A stretch of 49,473 nt of DNA, taken from contig CALHVV010000023.1 in assembly GCA_938036915.1 (NCBI GenBank), positions 1-49,473 of the forward strand, given 5' to 3'. The translations under genes and the position numbers were made by a program. Below, piece after piece: positions 32,667 through 40,817 of this stretch. Each line of letters opens with the position of its first letter. The stretch's first letter is position 1. A model generated the notes under the pieces. The model worked only from the letters and a program-made list of their open reading frames with translations. It did no database searches and was not told the origin of the DNA. Source of the DNA: an uncultured Candidatus Saccharibacteria bacterium. GTDB taxonomy: Bacteria > Patescibacteriota > Saccharimonadia > Saccharimonadales > Saccharimonadaceae.

Positions 32667-34217
32667 TTATCCCTTATACATCGTGTGGTTTTTTATCCAG
32701 CCGCTGCCGCTGGTGATGAGCTGACTGTTGCTGCCATCAGTGATTTTGTCTGCTACGCTGGCGTAGGTGGGGATGGTGATGGTGAAGGTAGAGCCCTCCC
32801 CTTCGCGGCTTACCACGCCAATCTGCCCACCGTGCGACTCGACGATCGCCTTGCTAATATACAGCCCAATGCCTGTGCCAGCTACAGTTTCGCGGCTGCG
32901 GTGCGAGCGGTAGAACTTGTGGAAGAGATTGCCCATGACATTGGCGGGGATGCCAATGCCGTGGTCTTGCACCTTGATGGCAACGAATGCACCATCTTGC
33001 ACGGCCGAGACGTGGACTTCGCCGCCTTCGTTGCTATATTTGAGCGCGTTGTCGATGATATTGCTCAGCACCTCAGACAGGCTGGAGCGATCGGCTGCAA
33101 TGGTGGGTAGCGTGGTAGGGATATCCACCGTGAGCTGGCGACCTTGGGTGGTGGCGCGCAGCTGCATGTCGTCGCGGATGGTATTGTAGATACTAGCCAC
33201 TGACTCTTCTGCTAGGTGGACGCGGAGGTGGCGGCGGTCGAACTTACTGGCATTGAGGATGTTGTTGACGTAGCCACTGAGGCGATTGGCCGAGACGACG
33301 AGCCGCCCCAGCAGTTCATGCTGGTCGCCAGCCAGCGCTGGGCCAACCTCCTCAGTGAGGACATCCAGATAGCCACGAATAACGGTGATGGGCCCGCGTA
33401 GCTCGTGAGCGGCAAAGGCGATGAAATCGAGGTCATCATCCTCGGGCTGGTAGAGGGTGGTGCGATCGTGTAGCACCAGTATAACCTCGGCGCTGCTTCC
33501 CTTCTCATAATTGGCCGTAATGTCGAAGATACGCCGCCCAGGTTCACCCACCAGCTTGTTTGCAATGCGCAGCCAGGTCTTCTCGGCATGGACAGCGCTG
33601 TGGCGGCAGTGTGCGAGCCACTCCGTCAGACCATCGCCTGGCTCGAATAGCAGCTCGAGCTCGGCTGCGCCATCATGGCTCTGGCGCAGTGGGGTGTGGC
33701 GGTTGTGGTAGCGTACCTGCCCCTGGCTAGTGAGGATGGCAATGCCAGCACTCGTTTGATCAAGCGCGGCCTCGATCTGGGCAGCTTGTGCGTGAGCCTG
33801 GCTCGGCGGGTTTTGGCCAGCTAGTGCGGCCGTTTGGTAGATGTATTGCAGTAGCGGCTTGAAGCCATCGCGCTCGAAGTGTGCTGCATTGGGATTGGGC
33901 GGTGTGATGGTGCTGGGCTCGCCTGCTACGTGACTGAGGGCGTGCGTGAGGTCTTTGAGCGGGGTAAGCAGCTGTATGAGCAGGAAAATATTGAGTGGGA
34001 TACTCGCCAGCACTACCACCATAATGACCAGCCAAAACTGCAGCTGGCTAGGACTTAGGCCAATCATCCACAGCGTGCTCGCCACGAGCCCGGCAATGGT
34101 ACACTGCATGAGCACACTCGCACCAATGGCATGGCGACTATAGCGTGGCCAATACTGCTTAATAAGGGTGGGTGAACGATGAGGTGGCAATGGCCGGGCT
34201 GGGCCTATTGCTGCCAC
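32667..34217 (-). CDS. Sensor histidine kinase
   Basis: A 516-residue kinase: short N-terminus, two membrane helices (about 30-85) with almost no outside loop, a PAS-like region (about 150-255), HisKA (FAAHELRGPITVIRGYLD) and HATPase_c with SNIIDNALKYS, DHGIGIP and GTGIGLYIS. The GTG at 34217 is chosen because AGGGAG lies 6 nt upstream; it overlaps the DUF3048 gene by 13 nt, implying coupling. A longer frame to 34337 would overlap that gene by 133 nt and is less likely. With little periplasmic sequence, it may sense through the membrane or through its DUF3048 neighbour. Confidence 0.9.
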   Translation of the reverse strand: MAAIGPARPLPPHRSPTLIKQYWPRYSRHAIGASVLMQCTIAGLVASTLWMIGLSPSQLQFWLVIMVVVLASIPLNIFLLIQLLTPLKDLTHALSHVAGEPSTITPPNPNAAHFERDGFKPLLQYIYQTAALAGQNPPSQAHAQAAQIEAALDQTSAGIAILTSQGQVRYHNRHTPLRQSHDGAAELELLFEPGDGLTEWLAHCRHSAVHAEKTWLRIANKLVGEPGRRIFDITANYEKGSSAEVILVLHDRTTLYQPEDDDLDFIAFAAHELRGPITVIRGYLDVLTEEVGPALAGDQHELLGRLVVSANRLSGYVNNILNASKFDRRHLRVHLAEESVASIYNTIRDDMQLRATTQGRQLTVDIPTTLPTIAADRSSLSEVLSNIIDNALKYSNEGGEVHVSAVQDGAFVAIKVQDHGIGIPANVMGNLFHKFYRSHRSRETVAGTGIGLYISKAIVESHGGQIGVVSREGEGSTFTITIPTYASVADKITDGSNSQLITSGSGWIKNHTMYKG

Positions 34218-35347
34218 GACACGCTCCCTGTGCCACCAGGTACTGCCGCGATCCATGTCTGGCCGCGGGTGAGAGCGATTGCCTTGCCATTGGTATCGAG
34301 CAGCTCGAGGGGGCTTGTGCGGTCGGCCTTGCGCCATATTCCCTCCACTACACTGCCGTTTTGGAAGATAGTTGCTTTGCCTTGGCCAGTGGTGATGATA
34401 TTTTCGCGAATGCCATCCTCTTGCACAGTGGTCTGCTGGACGGTTAGTGCCACCACAACGCTGGGCGCGATCTGCCCTTCCTCACGATCCAAGCTAGCCT
34501 CGCCACCAATGCTACGCTGGTAGGTGTTGGTGTTGGCATCGTATTGGTAGCGCGTGTTGTAGCGGGCGGATTTGCCAAAGTTGATGACGGCCACAGTAGC
34601 GGTGGCAGGGTTAGCTGGCTTGCCATCGGCCCGGGCAAGTGCGATCTTGACAACAGACTGCTTGTAGCCTTTGCTGCTATTGAGGTCATCCAGCTGCTCG
34701 GCACTAGTATAGACATTGTGCGGGGCACGGCGGTCAGTGGCACGCCAATAGCTGCGCTCATGAAAGAACTGGTCGATATCGCGGTAGGTACCATTGCGGA
34801 TCTCTTGCAAGGCATGTGAGCTACCCCCCACATGAGCTACGCTGGGCTGGTATGGCGCAAGCCAGTCGATGTAATACGGCCGCAGGCTGCGCACTGGGCC
34901 AATCATCGTTGGTTTGTTTTGCTGGTACAGCGCGAGAAAGCGAGTGATGCCTGCCTCGGCAATTGCCTCATACACCACCTCAGCTTGCTTGACGCCTGAC
35001 TGAGGGCGAGCACTGGGGCTATTCTCCAGCATCACTGCAGTGACAGGCTTGGTGGTGGCCGCTTGGTCGGCTACCTTGAGGCCAGTCAAGGGCGAATAAT
35101 ACACCTCTGGGGCTTTCTGCGTTGCCACAACGGGGGCGGGCTTGGCCTGGCGAGGCTTATTGAGCAGAGAAAATGACGCCATAGCTCCAGCAAATACCAC
35201 CAATACCCCACCAATCACCATCACGGGCATGCGGTGTTGCCCCACAAAATGCCGCAGCCCCATAAAGTGCCGCCCATGCCGCCGCAAACGCCGACGCTGC
35301 GCCCGGCCGCCAAAAGCTGCCGGTGGTGTATTCTGTGGTGAACTCAT
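34205..35347 (-). CDS. DUF3048 (YerB-like) membrane-anchored protein
   Basis: A 380-residue protein: Arg-rich cytoplasmic N-terminus, one membrane segment (about 40-60), then the DUF3048 domain with YYSPLTGLKV, LENSPSARPQSGVKQAEVVY, GITRFLALY and IGPVRSLRPYYIDW, and a DUF3048 C-terminal part. Function is unknown; the family is typically extracytoplasmic. The ATG at 35347 lies 9 nt after TATAAT. It is first in a three-gene operon with a histidine kinase and response regulator, suggesting it modulates signalling (inference). Confidence 0.85.
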   Translation of the reverse strand: MSSPQNTPPAAFGGRAQRRRLRRHGRHFMGLRHFVGQHRMPVMVIGGVLVVFAGAMASFSLLNKPRQAKPAPVVATQKAPEVYYSPLTGLKVADQAATTKPVTAVMLENSPSARPQSGVKQAEVVYEAIAEAGITRFLALYQQNKPTMIGPVRSLRPYYIDWLAPYQPSVAHVGGSSHALQEIRNGTYRDIDQFFHERSYWRATDRRAPHNVYTSAEQLDDLNSSKGYKQSVVKIALARADGKPANPATATVAVINFGKSARYNTRYQYDANTNTYQRSIGGEASLDREEGQIAPSVVVALTVQQTTVQEDGIRENIITTGQGKATIFQNGSVVEGIWRKADRTSPLELLDTNGKAIALTRGQTWIAAVPGGTGSVSWQQ

Positions 35348-35691
35348 CTTATGGCCATTATACCATGAGCGGATAGCGATGAATGAGGAATTTTGCGGCA
35401 AAAGGCTACCTTGGGCTTGACCACTGTACGGTGTGAGTATTCTTGCCCTTGCCAGAAGCGCACGCTTCTCTGCTTGTACTCTATGGGTAAATGAGTCTTG
35501 GTATTTACTTTGTGCGCTGGATCTTTTTGTGGCAGTGGATGGATGACGAGGAATTGCGTAAGAGTTATATGGCGAAGATAGATATCTCGATACCTCGAGC
35601 GCATGCGATCAATTACCCAACAAACCCCTTGGCAAATCAGCAAAAATAGCCTACAATGAATAACCATTAACGATAATTTGGGTGAGGAAAT
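35348..35691. other. Intergenic region
   Basis: Contains the TATAAT of the DUF3048 operon (35362-35357, - strand) and a TACAAT (35651-35656) for the + strand gene at 35692. Nothing else is recognised. Confidence 0.5.
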
Positions 35692-36048
35692 ATGACACGA
35701 CGACACGATGGCCCTTTGGCAGGTAGTACAGATAAAGGTGGAAATACCGATACAGTGCCACCGGTGCGACACGATGATGAAGGTCAATCGCCTCAATCGC
35801 TGCAACAAGCCAGCAGTGGAGATTGTGTGGGGCAGGTGCGAGAAGAGGTGCGCCAGCCATCGGCTAATGTCATGAGAGCTATGACAGATGCCGCCGTCAA
35901 GGGTAGCCTGGGGATTGGTTCGGGCCCGCAGGGTGTTGAAATATTCGCCTCCCCTGTTGCGCGCAAGATAATTAATGGCGCGGACTCCGTGAGCGGTATG
36001 GAGCCAGCGCCATCGGTCTGGCTGGGCGACATACCTTCGGCGGAGTAA
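35692..36048 (+). CDS. Hypothetical polar protein, 118 residues
   Basis: Begins MTRRHDGPLAGSTDKGG; polar, Gly/Ser/Asp-rich, no membrane segment and no known family. GAGGA lies 5 nt before the ATG and a TACAAT about 36 nt upstream, so it is probably expressed. No clear terminator follows. Confidence 0.55.
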   Translation: MTRRHDGPLAGSTDKGGNTDTVPPVRHDDEGQSPQSLQQASSGDCVGQVREEVRQPSANVMRAMTDAAVKGSLGIGSGPQGVEIFASPVARKIINGADSVSGMEPAPSVWLGDIPSAE

Positions 36049-36209
36049 TTGCGCGGCATCCCCTCTCTCGTGGCACGAGCATCGCTTGGCGAGCATAGCA
36101 AAGCGCCCATCGCAGCCGGGCTGCTACCATACCAGCAAATAGCATGATATTTTGAGACAACAGTGAGCTGCTGCCTCTGTACCGTTGTAAATAACGCAGC
36201 AATAGGGCC

Positions 36210-36235
36210 TTGACAGATATATATATATATATAAT
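36210..36235 (+). promoter_or_regulatory. Promoter with an (AT)8 spacer, possible phase variation
   Basis: A consensus TTGACA (36210-36215) and TATAAT (36230-36235) are separated by only 14 nt, made almost wholly of an uninterrupted (AT)8 tract (36217-36232). One more AT unit would give a 16-nt spacer and two more 18 nt, so slippage could switch expression. The geometry parallels the (TA)n hif fimbrial promoter of Haemophilus influenzae. Confidence 0.6.
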
Positions 36236-36276
36236 TTCTTTCATATTCTCTCTACAGATAGAAAGGGGAAGAGAAT

Positions 36277-37231
36277 ATGTTCCTTGAGATTCATTGCGGT
36301 AGACTCTATGTAGACGGAGAGTCGACTGGTTGCGGTGACTACAGCCGTCACGCTGATAAAGCCTCATGGGTGGAAGGTGTTAGCGACGAGGAGAGATTTT
36401 CGTTCGCTCTTCATTGGGCATGGAGTGACGGTGAAGTTGATTGGCATGAGTATGTTGACCAACTACGAATTGCAGCGCTTTCAGACGCTCGCAAAACCAC
36501 AGCAGCAGCACTGGCTGCCAGTATCGGTGGATGCGCATCAGTGTGGTCGCTATCATGGTTGATACTTGTCGTTCCGGCTGTTCTTATGACTGGGTACTAC
36601 ATCCGCTCTATGATCAGCAACTGGCAACGATACAGGACGAGGCACCAGCAATTCGAGAACGAGATTCAAATACATAGATTTCAACTACCCAGTTGTCCGG
36701 TGTATACGATGGTTACTTCAATCTGGCCTCTCTCAGAATGCTCGTAAGAGTTTGGAGGCTGGGGCTGGGGCATCTGTTGGCAGGATCAATACTGAGGTAG
36801 TTAGTATCCATGGTGAGTCCGTCACTCTGGTTGTTCGTCGCAACCCAGAGCTCATAGAGTTCATTGGTAGGGAGTATAGCGCCAAACTCTCCTCACCTGA
36901 GGAGTATCGGCGTCGTGCTTTCGACGTCTTGTATGGTTATATACAAGACGAGATTGACCGCCTTGAGGCTGCTTACGCTGCTGCTAAAGAGCGGTGGCGT
37001 ATTGAAGCTAAGCGCAAGGCTACTGAAGCGTCACTTCGCCGTTCACGTGAGGAGCGTGAGGCCCTGGTAGCTGCCGAGGCCGACCGCGCTTCGAGAATGT
37101 CCTCTCTCCCCTTTATTCTCGGTGAGACCAAGGATGAGGTTATTGGATGGGGATCGCTGTCTCAGGCGATGCTGGAGGCAGATAGTGACTCGACTTGTTC
37201 TACCGATCGCAAGGAGCCAAAAAAGGCTTGA
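36277..37231 (+). CDS. Membrane protein split by a frameshift
   Basis: The first part (36277-36747, 156 codons) starts at an ATG after an AAGGGGAAG Shine-Dalgarno and has a soluble N-terminus and a hydrophobic segment (about 85-112, including SLSWLILVVPAVLMTG). A second frame, open from 36614 to 37231, has no ATG or GTG at its head, yet its upstream extension reads like protein (NYPVVRCIRWLLQSGL) and ends in a charged, coiled-coil-like stretch. The two overlap in shifted frames, so they are probably one gene of about 318 codons broken by an indel between 36614 and 36745. Family unknown. The promoter may be phase-variable. Confidence 0.55.
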
Positions 37232-37288
37232 TATCTCAAGCCTCACGCCGGCCTATGGAATAGCATAGGCATGGCCCTTCTATCCACC

Positions 37289-37330
37289 GGGCTGCCCGCT
37301 TGAGTACCATTGTGTATTCGCGGGCAGCCC
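37289..37330. repeat. Perfect 11-bp inverted repeat
   Basis: GGGCTGCCCGC (37289-37299) and GCGGGCAGCCC (37320-37330) are exact reverse complements with a 20-nt loop. It may be a transcript-end hairpin for the gene ending at 37231, but lacks a T-run. Confidence 0.6.
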
Positions 37331-37386
37331 CCTACCCCTGTTGTTTCTATTATTTTTTGCTCATGACGCAATTATTTGTTCAAGTA

Positions 37387-37411
37387 AAAACCGGCTGGGA
37401 GAGCCGGTTTT
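37387..37411 (-). terminator. Bidirectional terminator at the gltX end
   Basis: A 10-bp stem AAAACCGGCT/AGCCGGTTTT with a GGGAG loop has A/T runs on both sides, so it can stop gltX (- strand) and + strand transcripts. Confidence 0.88.
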
Positions 37412-37441
37412 TGTGTTTGGTGTGTGATGCGCAGTGGCGTG

Positions 37442-38911
37442 TTATTGCCCAAGATATTGCTCTATTCGTGCCAGCGTCCGCTCCTTGCCAAGCAGTGCCA
37501 GCGTGTCATTCAGCTGGGGGCTAAAGGGTGCCCAGGTAGTGGCGATGCGGATGAGGCTAAAGAGCACGCCCGGCTTATGGCCAGTGGTCTCGAGGAGTTG
37601 ATTGAGGGTGTCTTGGATGGCGCTTGGCGTCCACGTATGCTGCTGAGCCAGAGCGGCGTGGGCCGTGGCAAGGAGCTCTCGATGCTGCTCACCCGTCAGT
37701 TTGCGCAGAGACTTGTTGGTGGTAATGAGCTCTTCGTTTATAGTAGGCTCTTCGAAGAAGTAGCGGCTCAGCATTGGCAGCTCGGCCAAGGTCTTGAGGC
37801 GGTCTTGCACCAGAGCAAGCACCTGCTTTTTGTATGCTTCGCTGGCGGTGGCGGCACTGGCTGGCCAGTAGTGCTCGACCCGGCTGTAGAGGTCATCGAG
37901 CGATAGACGGCGAATCCATTGGCCATTCATCCAGAGGAGGCGCTTTTCGTCGAAGCGGGCACCACTGCGCTGGACACGCTCGAGGCGGAATTTCTCGATC
38001 AGTTCCTCCTTGCTAAAGATCTCTTGCTCGGTGCCATCATTCCAGCCCAGCGAGGCGAGGAAGTTGAGCATTGCCTCGGGCAAGATACCATCGGTGCGGT
38101 AGTCGGTGACGCTCTTAGCACCATCGCGCTTGCCGAGCTTTTTCTTGCCATCCGGTGCCATGATGTGTGGCAGGCAGGCCAATACTGGTGGCTCAAGCTC
38201 CAGCGCATCGTACAGGCTGAGGTAGCGTGGAATGCTAGAGATATACTCTAGTCCGCGGATGACGTGGGTAATACCCATCTCGGCGTCGTCGACAATGTGA
38301 GCGAAGTTGTATGTGGGGTAGCCATCGGCCTTGATGAGGATGAAGTCGTCGAGTGCTTCTGGCCCAGCAGAGAGCTCACCCATCACGGGGTCGTGCCAGG
38401 TGTAGCGCTGGGGTTCGGCCACCTTGAAACGCAGTGGCTGGGTGCCATCCCACTCTGGTGGATTGGTTGGGCGATAGTCGCGGTATAAAAAGGCCTTCTT
38501 GGCAGCCCGAGCTTCCTCGCGAAAGCCTTGGACTTCCTCTGGGGTGTAGGGGTCGGCATAGGCGAGGCCTTTGTCGATGAGTTTTTGGGCCCAGCGGTGG
38601 TAGATGGCGAGGCGCTCCGACTGATGGTATGGCCCAGCCTCACCGCCAACGCGTGGGCCTTCGTCCCAGTCTAGCCCAAGCCAATCCAGCGTATCAAGAA
38701 TCAGGTCCTCTGCCCCAGGCACAAAGCGAGCGCGGTCGGTGTCCTCAATGCGCAAGACGAACTTCCCCCCTTGCTGGCGTGTGAGCAGCCACGGAAAGAG
38801 CGCCGCACGCACATTACCCACATGAATATACCCCGTGGGGCTGGGCGCAAAGCGGGTGCGAATGGGGGTGGTGTGCGAAGATGGTGTATCAGATGATGTG
38901 TCGTTACTCAT
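37442..38911 (-). CDS. gltX: Glutamyl-tRNA synthetase
   Basis: A 489-residue class I synthetase that charges tRNA-Glu. The HIGH-type motif is PSPTGYIHVGN and the KMSKS-type motif is KKLGKRDGA. The C-terminal helical anticodon-binding domain is present at normal length. Whether it also charges tRNA-Gln cannot be told here, since gatCAB and glnS are not in the window. The ATG at 38911 lies 7 nt after TATACT on the - strand, again leaderless-like. It ends at a bidirectional terminator. Confidence 0.96.
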   Translation of the reverse strand: MSNDTSSDTPSSHTTPIRTRFAPSPTGYIHVGNVRAALFPWLLTRQQGGKFVLRIEDTDRARFVPGAEDLILDTLDWLGLDWDEGPRVGGEAGPYHQSERLAIYHRWAQKLIDKGLAYADPYTPEEVQGFREEARAAKKAFLYRDYRPTNPPEWDGTQPLRFKVAEPQRYTWHDPVMGELSAGPEALDDFILIKADGYPTYNFAHIVDDAEMGITHVIRGLEYISSIPRYLSLYDALELEPPVLACLPHIMAPDGKKKLGKRDGAKSVTDYRTDGILPEAMLNFLASLGWNDGTEQEIFSKEELIEKFRLERVQRSGARFDEKRLLWMNGQWIRRLSLDDLYSRVEHYWPASAATASEAYKKQVLALVQDRLKTLAELPMLSRYFFEEPTINEELITTNKSLRKLTGEQHRELLATAHAALAQQHTWTPSAIQDTLNQLLETTGHKPGVLFSLIRIATTWAPFSPQLNDTLALLGKERTLARIEQYLGQ

Positions 38912-39008
38912 ATGGATAAGTATAGCAGATGAACCACATGACAAAGAACAGTATGATTTTAGTTACATCCTGTGCCTTCTCCTATCACTTCATCCGATGG
39001 AGTGTGAA

Positions 39009-39073
39009 AACAGATTGTAATAATCTGTTTGCAGCCCTAGCAGCAAGAGGTCGATATTTGGGAAATATCGACC
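39009..39073 (-). terminator. Two hairpins after the DUF4367-like gene
   Basis: On the - strand GGTCGATATTT/AAATATCGACC (perfect 11 bp, GGG/CCC loop, 39049-39073) is followed by AACAGATT/AATCTGTT (39009-39029) running into TTTT. The second is a rho-independent terminator about 105 nt after the stop at 39135; the first may block exonucleases. Confidence 0.75.
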
Positions 39074-39134
39074 CTTATAGTGTTCCTGAGGAGGGAGTGA
39101 TGGGGGGCAAGAAGATGGTGTTCTCAAATGAGAT

Positions 39135-40634
39135 TCACATACTCGCTGCAATCCGCTCCACCTGCTCGCTCGACAGGGGTGCGTTGCCCTTGATGGTGTA
39201 GAGGATGCCGCCATTGACCCATGCGGCGGCATTGTGGGTGCTATAGATAGTGAGGCCACGGCTGGTGGTGGTGGCGAAGTTGCGGCCAAAGCTGGGCAAA
39301 ACGTAGTTGGCCAGGACAGCGCTGGAATCCCAATCTGACCGGCTCTGCGTGAGAGTAAAGGTGCCTGGGCCAGCGTTGGCGGCGAACTTCATTAAGACAC
39401 TCCCCTGCTGCTGCGATATGCCGCCCGCCAAGCTATAGCCACTCGGCTGATACGACGGGAACGATGCATTAATGCCAGCCTGAGCGGCGGCCATACGAGT
39501 AGCAATGGCAGGCATGTTGTGGTACGTTAGGTAGCCGCCAAAGGCAAGTAGTGCCACCATTGCCCCAGCAATGCTGAGGCGCCGACCCCAGTGGCGCGCT
39601 GTTGGCTGCCGAGCTGGTGGCGGTGCGACGCTAGTGGTTGGTTTGTTGGTGCGGCGTTTACTAGCGAAGAGTGTGCGATGTTTGGATCTGGCCGCGGCCG
39701 CCGGCTTCTTGCTCTGCTCGGTAAGAACGCTGCGCGGCAGTGTGCCAACGGGGATATTCTCCGTAGTGGTGAGCTCTGGCTCGGCTGGTGGCCACCATAC
39801 CTCACCCTGGGGCAGTCCAGAAGGCTGCGCCACTAGTGGTTGAGCAGCAAATTCGGCGAGGTTGAGCGTGGGCAGGCCGATCGGCATGGCTGGCTGCGTG
39901 GCCTGGGTTTGCGTCTGCCCGACTTGCTCGGTGGCAAGCACGCGTGCCAGTTGTGACGGCGGCGGTGTGTTGTGGCGCTTGGCGGCACTGGGTGGTTCTA
40001 CCTCTGATGGTACGAATACAAAATCCATACTGCGTGGTGCACTTGGCTGGGTGGGCGTATGCTGAGCGGTGTGGTGTGTTTGGGTGCGCGGCGATGCAGT
40101 GGTTGCTGGCTGAACTGAGAGTGGTGAGATCGTCACGGGCTGCCGCTTCCGTAGCTGGCGCGGTGTGCTGGGCTGAGACGACACAATAGGCTGCACTGCC
40201 ACTGGCCGGTGATGCTTCGTAATGCGAGCAGTCTGTGCTGTGGCGTGATGCGTCGCCACTGTTTTTTGCGGTGCGGTCGTATGTGGCATGGCTGGCTGAT
40301 GCACGGGGCGCGGCATAGCAGCTTGAGTGGCTCCTGGAGCCATACGTGGCTGGCTCTTTGCAGGCGATTGTGGCGTTGCCTTAGCCGCCTGAGCTGTCTG
40401 TACCGCCTTGGTTGCCGGGATCATTTCTGAGATATGCTTCTGAGCCACCTTGGCCGCCGGAGAGCGAGTGCGCGCAGTATGAATAATCTTTAGCTCAGGC
40501 CCGTATAGTACAGGCTGCCGCTCTGATTTGCTCGTGCGATGCTGCTTTGGCCTCTGTATATCTAAACCAACGGTCGCTTGCTCAGCTTCCCGCTTAGATA
40601 CGTGTCCACCATGTGTGGCCGTCGTATGACGCAT
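39135..40634 (-). CDS. DUF4367-like membrane protein with long disordered N-terminus
   Basis: 499 residues: about 340 residues of Ala/Pro/Gln/Thr/His-rich low-complexity sequence, one membrane segment (about 352-372, LSIAGAMVALLAFGGYLTY), then about 120 extracytoplasmic residues ending GGILYTIKGNAPLSSEQVER, characteristic of the DUF4367 C-terminus. DUF4367 often occurs in anti-sigma-like or surface-stress proteins; the role here is unknown. AAGGGGG precedes the ATG and a TATTAT lies about 40 nt upstream. It is divergent from the PEGA-domain gene. Confidence 0.7.
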   Translation of the reverse strand: MRHTTATHGGHVSKREAEQATVGLDIQRPKQHRTSKSERQPVLYGPELKIIHTARTRSPAAKVAQKHISEMIPATKAVQTAQAAKATPQSPAKSQPRMAPGATQAAMPRPVHQPAMPHTTAPQKTVATHHATAQTARITKHHRPVAVQPIVSSQPSTPRQLRKRQPVTISPLSVQPATTASPRTQTHHTAQHTPTQPSAPRSMDFVFVPSEVEPPSAAKRHNTPPPSQLARVLATEQVGQTQTQATQPAMPIGLPTLNLAEFAAQPLVAQPSGLPQGEVWWPPAEPELTTTENIPVGTLPRSVLTEQSKKPAAAARSKHRTLFASKRRTNKPTTSVAPPPARQPTARHWGRRLSIAGAMVALLAFGGYLTYHNMPAIATRMAAAQAGINASFPSYQPSGYSLAGGISQQQGSVLMKFAANAGPGTFTLTQSRSDWDSSAVLANYVLPSFGRNFATTTSRGLTIYSTHNAAAWVNGGILYTIKGNAPLSSEQVERIAASM

Positions 40635-40805
40635 AGTAATATATCCCCCTTGTTCCCTCTTTGATCGTATAATACTCTAAGCATAAGGGATTTTGCAAGA
40701 GGTGGGAGCTGTTTTGTATAAAATCCTCGGGACAAAATAAAATACATGAGCCTGCTGCAAGGTTGAGCTAGATAGGCAACACATCCTACTTCCCTCCAGC
40801 CATGG

Positions 40806-40811
40806 TATAAT
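40806..40811 (+). promoter_or_regulatory. -10 element for a leaderless mRNA
   Basis: TATAAT ends exactly 6 nt before the ATG at 40818, placing the transcription start on the A of the start codon. No Shine-Dalgarno is present. Confidence 0.7.
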
Positions 40812-40817
40812 GTTGTC

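Noticed and set aside
36217..36232. (AT)8 tract as a simple AT-rich low-complexity stretch
   Set aside because: Its exact position between consensus -35 and -10 elements makes the promoter reading more informative, so it is reported as a finding instead.
38929..39201. 90-codon + strand frame, with GAGGAGG before an internal ATG
   Set aside because: It spans the two terminator hairpins and the antisense end of the DUF4367-like gene; product not protein-like.
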